NCBI GenBank assembly: GCA_008694505.1 | Contig: VZDJ01000223.1 | Coordinates: forward strand, 1,453,350 to 1,517,349 | DNA length: 64,000 bases | Source: Cyanoderma ruficeps | Taxonomy: Eukaryota; Chordata; Aves; Passeriformes; Timaliidae | Direction of reading: 5' to 3' | Shown here: positions 53,901-64,000 of the stretch, piece by piece | How the letters are laid out: the number at the start of each line of letters is the position of its first letter | Numbering within the stretch: the first letter of the stretch is position 1 | Notes under the pieces: model-generated | Seen by the model: the letters and a program-made list of their open reading frames with translations, nothing else | Databases searched by the model: none | Told to the model about the DNA's origin: nothing | Position numbers and translations under genes: made by a program

Positions 53901-56900
53901 CAGAGCTCTGTATCATGTGCTGTCTGCTCTTTTCTCTTAGTTTTTCTTAATTCATCGAGGAAAAGTACAAGTATTTCTAAAACCATAATTACTTTACTAT
54001 ACATTTACTAAAATACATATTGTGGTGAGAACAAAGCTGAGTGGCTGGGGACTATCAAAGACCATAGGAACAGTAAACAAGCTCATCCAATATATTGTCA
54101 ACAGGAGACAAATATTTATGGTGAAATGGCTTTCAGGGTAGAAACTATTGGATCCTCTTTTTTTTTTTCTGTTCTCTGGCAGAGGAATGATTTAAAGTGA
54201 ACCTCAACTCACATTTCAAATAATAGATGACAGGAGCTCATCCATTTCAATATAATTCATTGTGCTGCATATGTATGGGGGAGATTTCAAAAGAAAACCA
54301 GAGAGTGTTATTGCCAAGTGAGCCACTAGATTTTTAGATGTAGCATTTCCTCCTCACTTTCCTTCTATTAAGGTTATTGGTTTCCCCGTAGAGAAAACTG
54401 CATTTTTGTGTTGAATATTTCTCTTTGTACCCTCTTTGGCTGGTGCCAGCTCAAGAGTGAGGGATGCAGGGAATGGTTAGGTATTGAGTGGGGTTTTTTT
54501 GTATTCTGAATGTTTGACAGATTAATCTTTTTTGTTTCTTTTGTTGCTCTTCTCAAGCATTAGCTTCCTACTTTATTCGCCTTGTGTACAATTAATGCAC
54601 TTTCCTGAAGAATTATCAGACCTCTAATTTCTGTCCTTCCACATGTCTGAAACACAGAACTTCAATTCTTGTCAGTATTATAAACCTGAAACATTCAACT
54701 AATAACATTTATCTATTTTAGATTTCAGGGCTGGGAGTGTGTGTGGTGGGAAATGTTCTTACTGATCTATTTGATTTGAATCCTCAATAAAGATGTTCCC
54801 TATTAAAAAAATTTCTTTGTTTAAGAATCCCAGGTCAGAGACTGAGCACAGCTGAATGTTCCCAGAAAAGCCAGGCTGAGGGTGCTGGGTGCTTTCACAG
54901 TCTGATGCCCTGCTTGGGACTGGAGTCTGGAGACTGAAACTTTCACTGGGGACACATGTCCAGACTGAAATCCCAGACATGGCAGAGGATGGGTGCCTCA
55001 CTTGAAGCGAGTCAGGGGCTGTTCAGGAGGGTTGTCCCAATTTTCAATGGATGAGCAACCCTTCAATACCTTCAGAGATGCTTCACCACAAATTGGACAC
55101 GGGCTATTAGGTCCCTAATGCATGTAAACCAAGGCAGATGCCAGCATCAAATGTGTCACAATTACTCAGGGAGCAAAATCAGTCTTTTGTGGTTCCAGGC
55201 AGTTTTCCTACAGGAACAGAATGTTTTACTTCTGGAGACAACTATGTATGACATGAATGACAGATAGGCTTTCTCTTTGAAGGAAACAAAGTGCATAGTC
55301 AGTGTTTCATTTTCCAGTGAGCTGCAAACTTATGGTGATCTTCAGCTGATGAAAGCAAAAAGAAATTATTTTTAAATGATGAGGGTCAGGGCATTTTGTC
55401 ACAGTAGAATTGAATGCTATTGCCGTCATAAATTGCTTCACATTAGTGTTGGCTGGAAAGGCTTTCATCAAGATATTCACCAAACCAAAAGACATCACAA
55501 TAAACAGCAGCTTGGGACCTGGCAGTGAGTGAATCTTGGGGCAGGAAGGGGATATTTGTGCCAAACCAGCTTAAGTGACAAGATTCCCTTTGTATCAATT
55601 TGTTTATCACCTGTTCTTCTTCTTAATTCCCCTTTCATTCAATTAATTTCCCTGCTCTTGGGAAAAGTCAAATTTAATAATGCCAGCCTACACAGAAAAA
55701 GCTATGCATATTCATGAAAGCTCATGAATTATTGGCAAAATCAAGTTGACTCAACTTTGATCAAGGCAAAAGGCAATTAAATGTACTTGTCTTGTAAAAA
55801 AAACTCCATCTCAGATGAAAATTGTCTTGATCACATGTAATTTGAAATAGATTTTGATGAAAACTGAGACACTGAAGGATATTAACTGATGAGTCCCCAT
55901 TTCCTGTCCATAGATTTTTATCCCTGATCATAAAAGTAATGTACTTTACACATCTAGAAATTCCTGAGGTTTGAAAGGAGTCTCTGGGGATAATATTTAA
56001 ATTCAGAAATCCCAGAAAGTTTGCAATGCATTCAATTTGTCTCATTCTAGTGAAAGCATCCTCTGCCTCTTTTTTGTCATTCTGAGGGAACTGATTCACT
56101 GTAGGGAACATTTCTATGACTGTCACAAAGTCTTCAAAATGTAATGACTAGCATGGGTAAAAATTCTTGACACAACAGTGTCCTGTCAGAAAATACAGAT
56201 TAATCAAAATGTGTTTCTCAGGGATAGAGGGACTTCTTAAAAATAATAGATGGAAAAATGTGTAACTTGGTGTAAGATTCGACTTTGTCACCGTATTTCA
56301 TCTTATTTCACTTGGACTCAGATACACTGTCCCTTGTTATTATCCTTACAAAGAAATGTTCCATGCTCCTGGGAATTTTTCACTGAGACTTTCTGTTCAC
56401 CTGAAAATGGGGAAACTCGGTTTTCTGTTCAGATCTGACGAACAGCCAAGTTTCTTTCTATTTCTACTGGGATGGAAGTTCTAATTTCCAGTTGTGGTCT
56501 GTATTTCTAAATCCGTTCTCCATTTTGGCTGCTCAATCCTTATCCTGCTTCCAGAAACCCACCAACCAACGTAAGCCTGCTAAGGTGCTGCAAAGATTTT
56601 CTGCAGAAATGAAGAATTTTTGCCTCACATAGGCCTTAAAAGATCCTATTTGTTGAGTTAAGTCCTCTATTTCAGCAATTCTTATGTCGGGCTCCTTAAA
56701 TCAAAGTTGAGCTTAGAGGAAATGAGAGATTTTCTTCCTAGTGCTGCCAGAGGAAGAATCTCTTATCCCCCTGTTCACTGAACATAATCCTTGGGCTGGT
56801 GGACTCGGGCATGGCTGCAGAGCAGGAGCGACTCAGGGAGCAGGGATTTAGCAACTCTGGAGTGTCGGCTCCAAAATTGCCACCTGAGATTTTGGCATGC

Positions 56901-57861
56901 TGGGAGCCTCATCAGTCGGGGTGTTATTGGACTAATGCAGGATAAATTGTATTGTTCCTTCTGAAATAACAACAAAATCCCTTTGTAGCTTCTGCTCCAA
57001 GAGCACTCCTGCAGGAGAATGTTCTGTTTAATCAGGTAAACCCACGCTCCCGCTCTGTTTGCATTGGTAGGATAGAAGAAAGCAGAACAAAATGCATAGC
57101 AATTAGTAACTTTTCTGTAAAAATGTGTACAGAAACCTTTTCAATTTTAGTACTGTAGCTTGCAAGCAAATCTAGGAGGCGTGGAAGGGCTTTACATAAG
57201 GCATGATCCCAACAGTTCATACAATTAGCAAAAATTAACATATATTACCATTAAGCTGGATTTTTTCCTTGCTGCTTTTAACAGCCTGTATTCAGAAGAA
57301 AACCGAATTCTCTAATTGAGCATATGAATGTGGCATTATTTCATATTCATGTTATCTTGATGTTTAACAGAAAGGTAATTTTAATTATGCAGCCTGGTAT
57401 TGGTTAGCCTTTCAAGAGCCTTCCTTGAGTGCCAAGCCTCATTGTTTTTCCTGCTGCTGTTTTCCTTGAAGGAAAAACTCAAGGACTCCATGCCCAAGGA
57501 CATTCTCTGTACTGATAAAGCTGCATTTCTCCCATACAGCACAAGTTACATTCCCATGGAATTGCTTTTGTTTTAGATGAAGAGCATCACAAAATGAGGG
57601 AGAGCAAAATTGCCTCTTTTTTTTCTTTTTTCTTTCCCCAAAAGAACATGAGCTGAGGCTGGTGTGAATCATTGGGCACTTGACAGCAGTGTCGGGGTGT
57701 GAAGAGGATGGGGCCAGGCTCTTCTCAGGGATGCCCAGCACCAGGTTAAGGGGCAAAATGTAGTGAAAGCAAGGGCTAGTTAATCAGCTGCAGTTATTTT
57801 TCAAAAAGAGATCTTAAATACTTCCTGAGTTGTTGTTACAGAAAATAACAACTTTTCTGAG
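47983..57861. other. Longest repeat-poor stretch, no gene recognised
   Basis: Nearly 10 kb without a recognisable mobile element. Between 50415 and 53288 there is no start-to-stop frame of 60 codons or more on either strand. Outside that, frames reach 126 codons (49375-49755, minus strand) without domain-like content. T- and A-runs are short. Confidence 0.5.
51540..52200. promoter_or_regulatory. Candidate conserved non-coding element
   Basis: The stretch has TAATTAG (51574-51580), an exact octamer ATTTGCAT (51598-51605), CAATTAG, several TTAATTAA-like words near 52118-52126 and TAATAATAATATTAA near 52187. It is stop-dense in all frames and free of simple-repeat expansions. These properties suit an old regulatory element but are not proof. 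Confidence 0.22.
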
Positions 57862-57867
57862 AAACAG

Positions 57868-58296
57868 TGCGACAGTTCCGGCTTTTTTTTCCCCTGCCAG
57901 GATCTGGATTAATACACAGAAGTCAAAATTCATGTTCAGACTTGGATGTTTATTATTTCTTATCTATTTACAGACTCATGAGCCATGACCTCTAACTAGC
58001 AAGTTAGAGAAAGGAAGTAAAATGGAGAATTTCTCTATCTCTACCAGGTTTTTTCAAGGACAATCCATCCAATTATGAAATGCCACCTAAATTATTTTTA
58101 TTTTAAATCCAATAACTACTTGAAGTCTGCAATGTGAACTCCATCAATCAGTTACAGGAAACCACCCAAACCCATGAAGAAGAAGGAAGAAGAAGGTGAA
58201 GAAGAAGGACCCAGACAATGCCTCAAATCCTCCATCTTGACTCACACGTATTACTATATACCAAAATCCCAAATTCAACTTTCCAGAATTCCAACA
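57868..58296 (-). mobile_element. ERVK-like solo LTR with perfect 6-bp target duplication
   Basis: A 429-bp element starts TGCGACAG and ends TTCCAACA on the plus strand. It lies between identical hexamers AAACAG at 57862-57867 and 58297-58302. On the minus strand it carries a TATATA motif (58255-58260) and a poly(A) signal AATAAA (57949-57954). The U3 region contains a (GAA)n/(TTC)n stretch at about 58175-58208, which produces a false E/K-rich reading frame on the plus strand. TG...CA ends and a 6-bp duplication fit a class II (ERVK-like) solo LTR. The general pattern (a TTC-rich U3 and an end reading CCGGAACTGTCGCA on the minus strand) resembles LTRs I associate with passerines, from memory. 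Confidence 0.88.
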
Positions 58297-58302
58297 AAAC
58301 AG

Positions 58303-59750
58303 CTATTCAGGCAGTCCAGTGATAGATTTTCTTCTTCTTTAATGTCCTTGCTGTTCATCCTTGTTGAGTGTTTGATCCTGTAAAAATTACAGTGAATGTT
58401 CTGGTTGGTTTTTTTTTGCCAAAGTAGAGTGTTGTGCTGGGACTCTGTTCCTCACCATTTATGCTTTTCAGAGCATCCCACTAACAGGAGCTGGTTCCCC
58501 TCCATGCCACAGAGCTCTGTGGGGGTTGATGTGATTTCTGGTTTTGATTTCAAAGCTCCAAAGACAGAAGGGCTTTCCCTGTGACAAGGATCTCAAACTC
58601 TCTGATGTCCATCCACCTGAGGAGCTCTGCATCTGGGTTATCTACAGGGGACTGAAGAGTTTGTACCCCTGGAAACTGTCTTTACAGAGGTTTTCTATTT
58701 CTGGTAGCCCAAGAATGCCACCCTTCTGGTAGCCCCAAGCAGGGAAAACTGATGACCCAGGGAAAAACATCTCTGAGGACTGTGCAGAATTACGTGCTAG
58801 TAGAGAAAAGCAAGAGAATCCCTTTCCAGAGAAGAGAAGGGACAGAGAGGAAATCAGAGGCTAGAGAGCACTGTAAATATCAGGGACAAGTTAAAATATC
58901 CAGTCTGGACAACAACAACCCCATTGTTTTTGCATCCTCTCCATTCTGGAGCAGGAGGGATGAATCAAGAGGCCACATGAAATGCTGACCTCTCTTCTTT
59001 AGCAGAACTTCAGCAGTACATGGAACACCGACAGACCTTTGAGATCTTGTTTAATGCCTGTTGAGCCTTGTTTCAACACGTGTGGCTGCAGTCAGTTTTT
59101 GACTTGTCTGGCACATGAAACCAAGTGAATCAAGAACATGAGCTGGGAATGAAAATGTAAATGTGATTTCATGGCACTGTGATTGAGAAGACACAGTATT
59201 TATTCATGTAGGCTTGAGAGAAGAGGATGTACGAGGAATGAAAACAAAAACAACCTCAGATCTTTTTGCTGTTACTTTTCACCTCCATCAAGCATTGGAT
59301 TTCATATTTTATATGCCAAACCATGCTTTGTGATTACTGCAGATAGGTCATGTGCATGGAAAATCTATTCTGTTTTCCTGGATTTTATTCACCCTTGTGA
59401 AAATAGAAACTTCTGGTTTTGTTTTCCCCACAGAGATTATTACTAGATTTAAAAACTTTCTGTTTGAAATTATGCTCTTACCATTCATTATAGTGCTAAA
59501 TATGTCACTTTTTTTTCAAATATATAATTTAAACATTCAGAAAGCAATGAAAAGTCTATTTGGACTGTTATGGGACCCTTTAAAAATATTTTTGGAACAC
59601 AAGCTCATCATGTTTACAATATTGCTTTACTTGATGTCAATACTTGATTTCTTTTTAAACTTCGGACATTTTTTCACGGCTTCTGAAACTCTTCACAGTC
59701 TAAACTCAATATCTTGGGTCAATAATTAGTAGATTTATATATTCTTAGTT
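58303..59750. other. Non-coding DNA between LTRs
   Basis: No gene recognised. 59352-59729 on the plus strand is an F/L/I-rich 125-codon frame in AT-rich sequence, which looks like composition rather than a membrane protein. A short duplicated phrase CTGGTAGCCC occurs at about 58702 and 58725. Confidence 0.5.
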
Positions 59751-59754
59751 GATG

Positions 59755-60206
59755 TGATGCCTTAAGCTTAAGCTTTCATATTTTTTAGATTCTGTACTGC
59801 CTTAGTGTGTGACTCTGAACTTCATATATAGTGTGAGCAAGTTCTCCTCTCAGGGTATTGAGACAAAACAATTCCTTTTCCAGCCCCAGGACCAAGGACA
59901 CTGTTGCAGCTTCAGGCCCAGAAAGTGCAAACAACAGTGAACTGAGGAGATCAAATTGGGAGAATGGGACTGCATAACCTGGACGTGTAATTGGACAATT
60001 AACCCCAATATGTAAATGGACCAAAACTTATAAATAAAAGTGTGAAAACTCATGACCAGTGATCCATCTTTGGACCATCTTGGGCAGAGCCACAGCAGGG
60101 CTTTTGTGCTGCCCAAGGTGTATCCTTTGAAGGCCTTTTAATAAATACCTATTTTATCCCTTTAACACTGTCTAGCCTCTGTTCCAGGTAGCCTCGTTAG
60201 GCATCA
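59755..60206 (+). mobile_element. Solo LTR, first of two same-family copies
   Basis: A 452-bp LTR has near-perfect inverted ends, TGATGCCTTA at the start and TTAGGCATCA at the finish. It is flanked by GATG at 59751-59754 and 60207-60210, its own 4-bp target duplication. A TATA box TATAAATA lies at 60029-60036 and a poly(A) signal AATAAA at 60140-60145, in the plus direction. It aligns along its whole length with 61628-62075: shared blocks include AGTGTGTGACTCT, ACAATTCC, CCAAGGACAC/TCAAGGACAC, TGTAATTGGA and GGCCTCTGTT. A 4- or 5-bp duplication fits a class I or ERVL-like retrovirus. No gag, pol or env sequence lies on either side. Confidence 0.88.
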
Positions 60207-60210
60207 GATG

Positions 60211-61622
60211 AATATTTACATAGTGCAGATAATGTAAAACAGACCTCCTTGAAATAAGGTGAGAGGGAAGAGCAGCAGACTCAGCAGATGGGACAAGAAT
60301 TGGTGTTAGTTTGAGCGTGATTGTGGAGCAGGTTTCCAGCACACAAAGGTCCTGTGTTTTCTTAAGGGTGTGGCAGGAACCTTTTCTGCCAGTAAATGAA
60401 TTAACTGGTGACATTTGCTTTGGCCACGTTCTTTGTAAAGCAAATATTGGAGAATCCAAATCCCAGGGCTTGTCAGGCAGCTGCTTTTCAGTCTCGCTTC
60501 CAACAAAAAATGGTTCTTTTTCAGCCCTGTGCAATCAGGGCTCTGAGTCTAGCACTCTCCAATCTGCAGATGAAACAAGCACTCCACATTATTCAGAAAC
60601 AATAGAGAGTCTGATTGTTTAATACACTGATAAAAATGTGTTTAAAAAATAAATTATCTACTAGCTGCTGGGATTGCTTGAAATTCTATTAAACACTAAT
60701 GAGAGAAGGCATCACAGACAAATTAATAAACACCCTACGCACTAACCTAGAAAATGCCAGCCTAAACCCTTTGATGCTAAACTGATTAAAATGAGAAACA
60801 TATTTCATGTGAAAACACTTGACATATTTCAGTGCATTAATTGAAGCATAATGAAAATGGAAGATACAGCACAAAAAAGGAAGAATACTTATTATAAAAC
60901 CGACTCTGGTCCTGTAAAACAGTTCTACCCAACTGCAACCTTGGTTTTGTGCACGTGAGTAAATCCACACCAGCAGAAAGAGCATAGAAGAAAGCTAAAT
61001 GTATTCTGATTTTAGTAAATTTTCATTAGTGAAATCAAATAGATGGATTTTTTTTCAGTGAATTTCTGCATGTGTTACAAGATCATAAATTCTTTATATA
61101 GATATGAAAGATCACCCAATCCTGTATCTCCCATTGGCTCTGTAGGATAAACTTGCATTGGTGGTGAGGAAAAAAATTGAAGTGAAACCCTATCAGATTT
61201 AAAAGACAAATGCTATGTGCTCAGTACTTTGTCACTCAACAGAAAGGACTTGCCACAACAACCATTACACCTGGAGGTGATGGAATTAAAACATTTACTA
61301 AAAGAACTCAGTGCCAGACTGTTGCACAGCACAAAAGAAATCCTTCTGTGCATTCAGATCATGTCACCTGAATCCTCACGTGTGAGGAGTCCTGGACATG
61401 AGCTTTAGTCCTTTCTGGACAAAGAGGGAGGCTTGGGGTGCTGCATTCTTGGAGGAACATATCTGAGGGAGTAGGGGTAAGTCTTTTCAGGAGAGAACCT
61501 GTCCCTGAGCCCCTGGACAACAACTTCAGGCTAGAGGAGCCCCAGGGGGATCCACATGGTCCTTGGCATCCCAGTGACAGACTGTGACAGACACCTGAGG
61601 AAAGGACTGCTTGGTGTTAGCC
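60211..61622. other. Host DNA between two same-family solo LTRs
   Basis: The position invites reading it as the inside of a provirus, but no primer-binding site, polypurine tract before the right LTR or retroviral reading frame is seen. The separate target duplications of the two LTRs also argue that this is ordinary host sequence. Frames reach only about 120 codons (60172-60534, minus strand, partly over the LTR). Confidence 0.65.
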
Positions 61623-61627
61623 TCCCC

Positions 61628-62075
61628 CAATGCCTTAGGATTTTAGCTTTTATATTTTTCATGTATCTGTAGTCCTGTAACTCTTCAGTGTGTGACTCTA
61701 AACTCCACACACAGTGTGAGCTGCTGCTTCCCCATTTTGGTCAGACACAATTCCTCTCCAGGCCTGGGGATCAAGGACACCTCACTGCCTCAGGCCCCAA
61801 GAAATGCAAACAAAAGTGAGTTGGGAGGAGAACAAAGTTGGGGTAAATGACTTCCTTACCTGAAGCTGTAATTGGAAGATTAACCCCCAATATGCAAATG
61901 GACCAAACTTATAAAAATGTGAAAACCCGTGACCCATCGCCCTTTTTTTGGGTGTGGCCCCTGGGAGTGCTTCTTCTGCCCTAAATGTACCTGAAGGCCC
62001 TTCAATAAATAAAAATGCTTTTTATTCTCTTGATTTTGCTTGGCCTCTGTTTTAAAGTAACCAAATAAGGCATCA
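61628..62075 (+). mobile_element. Solo LTR, second of two same-family copies
   Basis: A 448-bp LTR starts CAATGCCTTA (expected TGATGCCTTA, two transitions) and ends TAAGGCATCA. It is flanked by TCCCC at 61623-61627 and 62076-62080, a 5-bp target duplication different from that of the first copy. The TATA box TATAAAAA is at 61910-61917, and overlapping poly(A) signals AATAAA are at 62004-62009 and 62008-62013. An exact octamer ATGCAAAT stands at 61892-61899, where the first copy has ATGTAAAT. The lost TG start and the many differences from the first copy point to an old insertion. Confidence 0.86.
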
Positions 62076-62325
62076 TCCCCAGTGACATATGTGTGCAGAC
62101 ACAGTGCATGATTTACTGCGGCCGTGCCCTACAAGTAAAAGTGTCACCAGATCGTGATACAGAGCACATGAAGGCTGATTGAAAATCTCCCAGGCCTACA
62201 GTTGTCATTATCTGGGGTGACAATCTTGCTGCTGTACAGACAGGGAGCTTTATGGGGACACTGTTATGGGCCATGAATCATCCTCAGTCATCTTCACTGT
62301 GTATTTGTGATCTGTATAAAAATTA

Positions 62326-62380
62326 NNNNNNNNNNNNNNNNNNNNNNNNNNNNNNNNNNNNNNNNNNNNNNNNNNNNNNN
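62326..62380. other. Assembly gap (55 N)
   Basis: Unresolved sequence. A minus-strand frame running across it is meaningless. The real length is unknown. Confidence 0.98.
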
Positions 62381-63763
62381 TAGTGTTTGGGCCTCTCTTT
62401 TAGCAGGAAAAACTTGAACTAAATGATGGGTATTTTTTAAACAAAACTGAGCCATCTCATTTATCTGTTCAATGACAGCAACAGAGGGATTCAAAGTCAG
62501 TGGCTGCCATGAAATCACAATCTTCATCTCAGCCAGGTCCGGATCCAAAACCTCTTCAAACCAGCAGGAATCTGTGAATTAAATTCACTGGACTTTACAG
62601 CGAAATGAATAGCTGCTCTGCTTCATCTTGTAATTCATTTTGACCACTGTTACAAAATTCATGTTTAAATATATTCCTCTAGAAATGAAAAATAATTTTT
62701 TTCAGCTTTTGGGAAACTGTTGTAAAATATGCCTGTTGTTATTTGTATGAATCAAACCTGCATCAGTGAGGTGTGACACAGAGCACAAAGACTTTCATTG
62801 AAATCAGCAGGAGCAAGAACAACCCATTATTCATTTTTGATGGAAAGGGAAGAGGAATAAACACACCACAATAAAAAGTGGAGCAGTAGAAATTAATAAT
62901 GTGCACCCCAGACAACAGGGGCATACTTGGAATTTTGTGAAAGCAGGCTCCTCTTATGGTGTTCATGGATCTTACTTCATCCCTGGTGATGTAAAATGCT
63001 ATTAAGTGGTGATATGTCACTATATCCATCATTTATATGAATTTAAGATAGTCAGAAACAAGGGATTTCTGCATCTTTAGTTACATGTTGTCATCAGATA
63101 GACTACAGAGTAATCACAGTGGTTTTACCAGCCTAATTCATTCTCACTCTCAAATCTTTTCACTGTCTGAAAGACAAGGAACTAAACATGTTTTAATGTT
63201 TTGATATGAAACATATAAATCTCTGGCATGTCTGATGTGAGTTGTCTGGTTGCTGCATGCTTACCCTAACCAGGTTTTCCATATGTTAATTGAGAAATCC
63301 CAACATTTCTATATTTAAAAATATCCTGAATGTTGTGTGTGGCTCTAAGAAAATCTTTTCTTTGTGGATAAGGCAGGGTATAAATGTTATTGAAATATTT
63401 AGGGAAAATCACAGGATGTATTAAAACTGAATCCTCTTGATTTAATATTAAAGGAGCAGAGAGCTTTGAGTAGTAAAGGAACTGAAAGTGTAGGGTAAGG
63501 GTGGTAGAGAATGCTAATCTGTGATGACCAAAATTCATTTCTCCCAAAGCCTATTACAATAATAACTTTTATCAGGGTTGGCTGAATCTATGGAGACTTT
63601 TTTCCTTAGGTTTGTGTCAGTGATTGAGGTAATTTTTTGAGTACAAACACAGTGATTTGGATAAATGAAAATTGTTTTCCAGTTTTTCACATTCACACAG
63701 TCCTGTGATAGTTCCTTTTGAAAGGACATTGGACTTTTAATACAGAATAATAATCATTCTTAA
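62381..63763. other. Non-coding DNA after the gap
   Basis: AT-rich, no gene or repeat recognised. Frames are below 95 codons. Confidence 0.5.
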
Positions 63764-64000
63764 TGTGTCTGGCTTTGTCGTCCATTTGATGGACTCAGAA
63801 GCACAGAAAAGTCATGAGATCACGACTTGAATAATAAGCAAAGCTTTATTTGAAACTCAAACTGTACTAACAGCTTTTGTTATGGATCTTAGTTTATGCT
63901 GGAAAATTGAAACTAGAGCCAGCCCTGAACATCTCAGGCCTTATTACTGTCAAAAGCAGCACTGGGGACACAAAGATTTGGTTACTAACGATACATTGGA
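63764..64000 (-). mobile_element. Probable LTR, cut by the window edge
   Basis: From TGTGTCTGGCTTTG (63764) onward, the minus strand reads as a poly(A) signal AATAAA (63845-63850) followed by a U5 of about 80 bases that ends at the TG/CA boundary. This is the layout of the other minus-strand LTRs of the window. The exact start could be 63764 or 63766. The far end and the target duplication would lie beyond the window, so the call is tentative. Confidence 0.42.

Noticed and set aside
58174..58383. A plus-strand frame starting with a K/E-rich stretch
   Set aside because: The K/E residues come from the GAA repeat inside the ERVK-like LTR at 57868-58296, and the frame runs out of the LTR into unrelated DNA.
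60207..61627. Provirus interior between the two plus-strand LTRs
   Set aside because: Each LTR has its own target duplication, and no retroviral frame or primer-binding site is seen between them.

Overview
The window looks like non-coding nuclear DNA from a bird, most likely a songbird. I recognise no protein-coding gene, tRNA, rRNA, CRISPR array or bacterial-type feature. The avian call rests on a 3' end of a CR1 LINE (47924-47982), which has the typical tail ending in repeated TCTATG/ATTCTGTG units. It also rests on many short solo LTRs of endogenous retroviruses whose layout matches avian ERVL- and ERVK-type elements. Two N gaps (36584-36588 and 62326-62380) show that this is a draft assembly. 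Reading frames are short everywhere. The longest is 179 codons, about what stop-codon statistics alone allow in 64 kb of six-frame sequence.

Layout. 1-6101: unique AT-rich DNA. 6102-6421 and 13314-13685: two copies of one LTR family in opposite orientation, with a core about 89% identical by hand alignment. 11749-12054, 18425-18727 and 57868-58296: three ERVK-like solo LTRs, all on the minus strand, each with TG...CA ends and a perfect 6-bp target-site duplication. 25703-26352: a 650-bp solo LTR with 8-bp terminal inverted repeats and a 5-bp duplication carrying one mismatch. 30620-31129: an old ERVL-like LTR on the plus strand. 40398-40718: another minus-strand LTR with TATA and poly(A) signals. 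59755-60206 and 61628-62075: two plus-strand LTRs of one family, 1.4 kb apart. Each has its own target duplication, so they are two insertions and not one provirus. 63764 to the end: probably the start of another minus-strand LTR cut by the window edge. Between these lie microsatellites, small tandem duplications and long unique AT-rich stretches.

The unique DNA could be intergenic or intronic. Two stretches (32790-33130 and 51540-52200) carry clustered octamer (ATTTGCAT) and TAATTA homeodomain-type motifs and are my best candidates for conserved enhancers. A 68-bp segment at 28733-28800 sits behind a very strong pyrimidine tract plus AG and before GTAAGG, and is the best candidate for a real exon. 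No undescribed system is evident. The most informative content is the record of retroviral insertions, several with exactly readable insertion sites.
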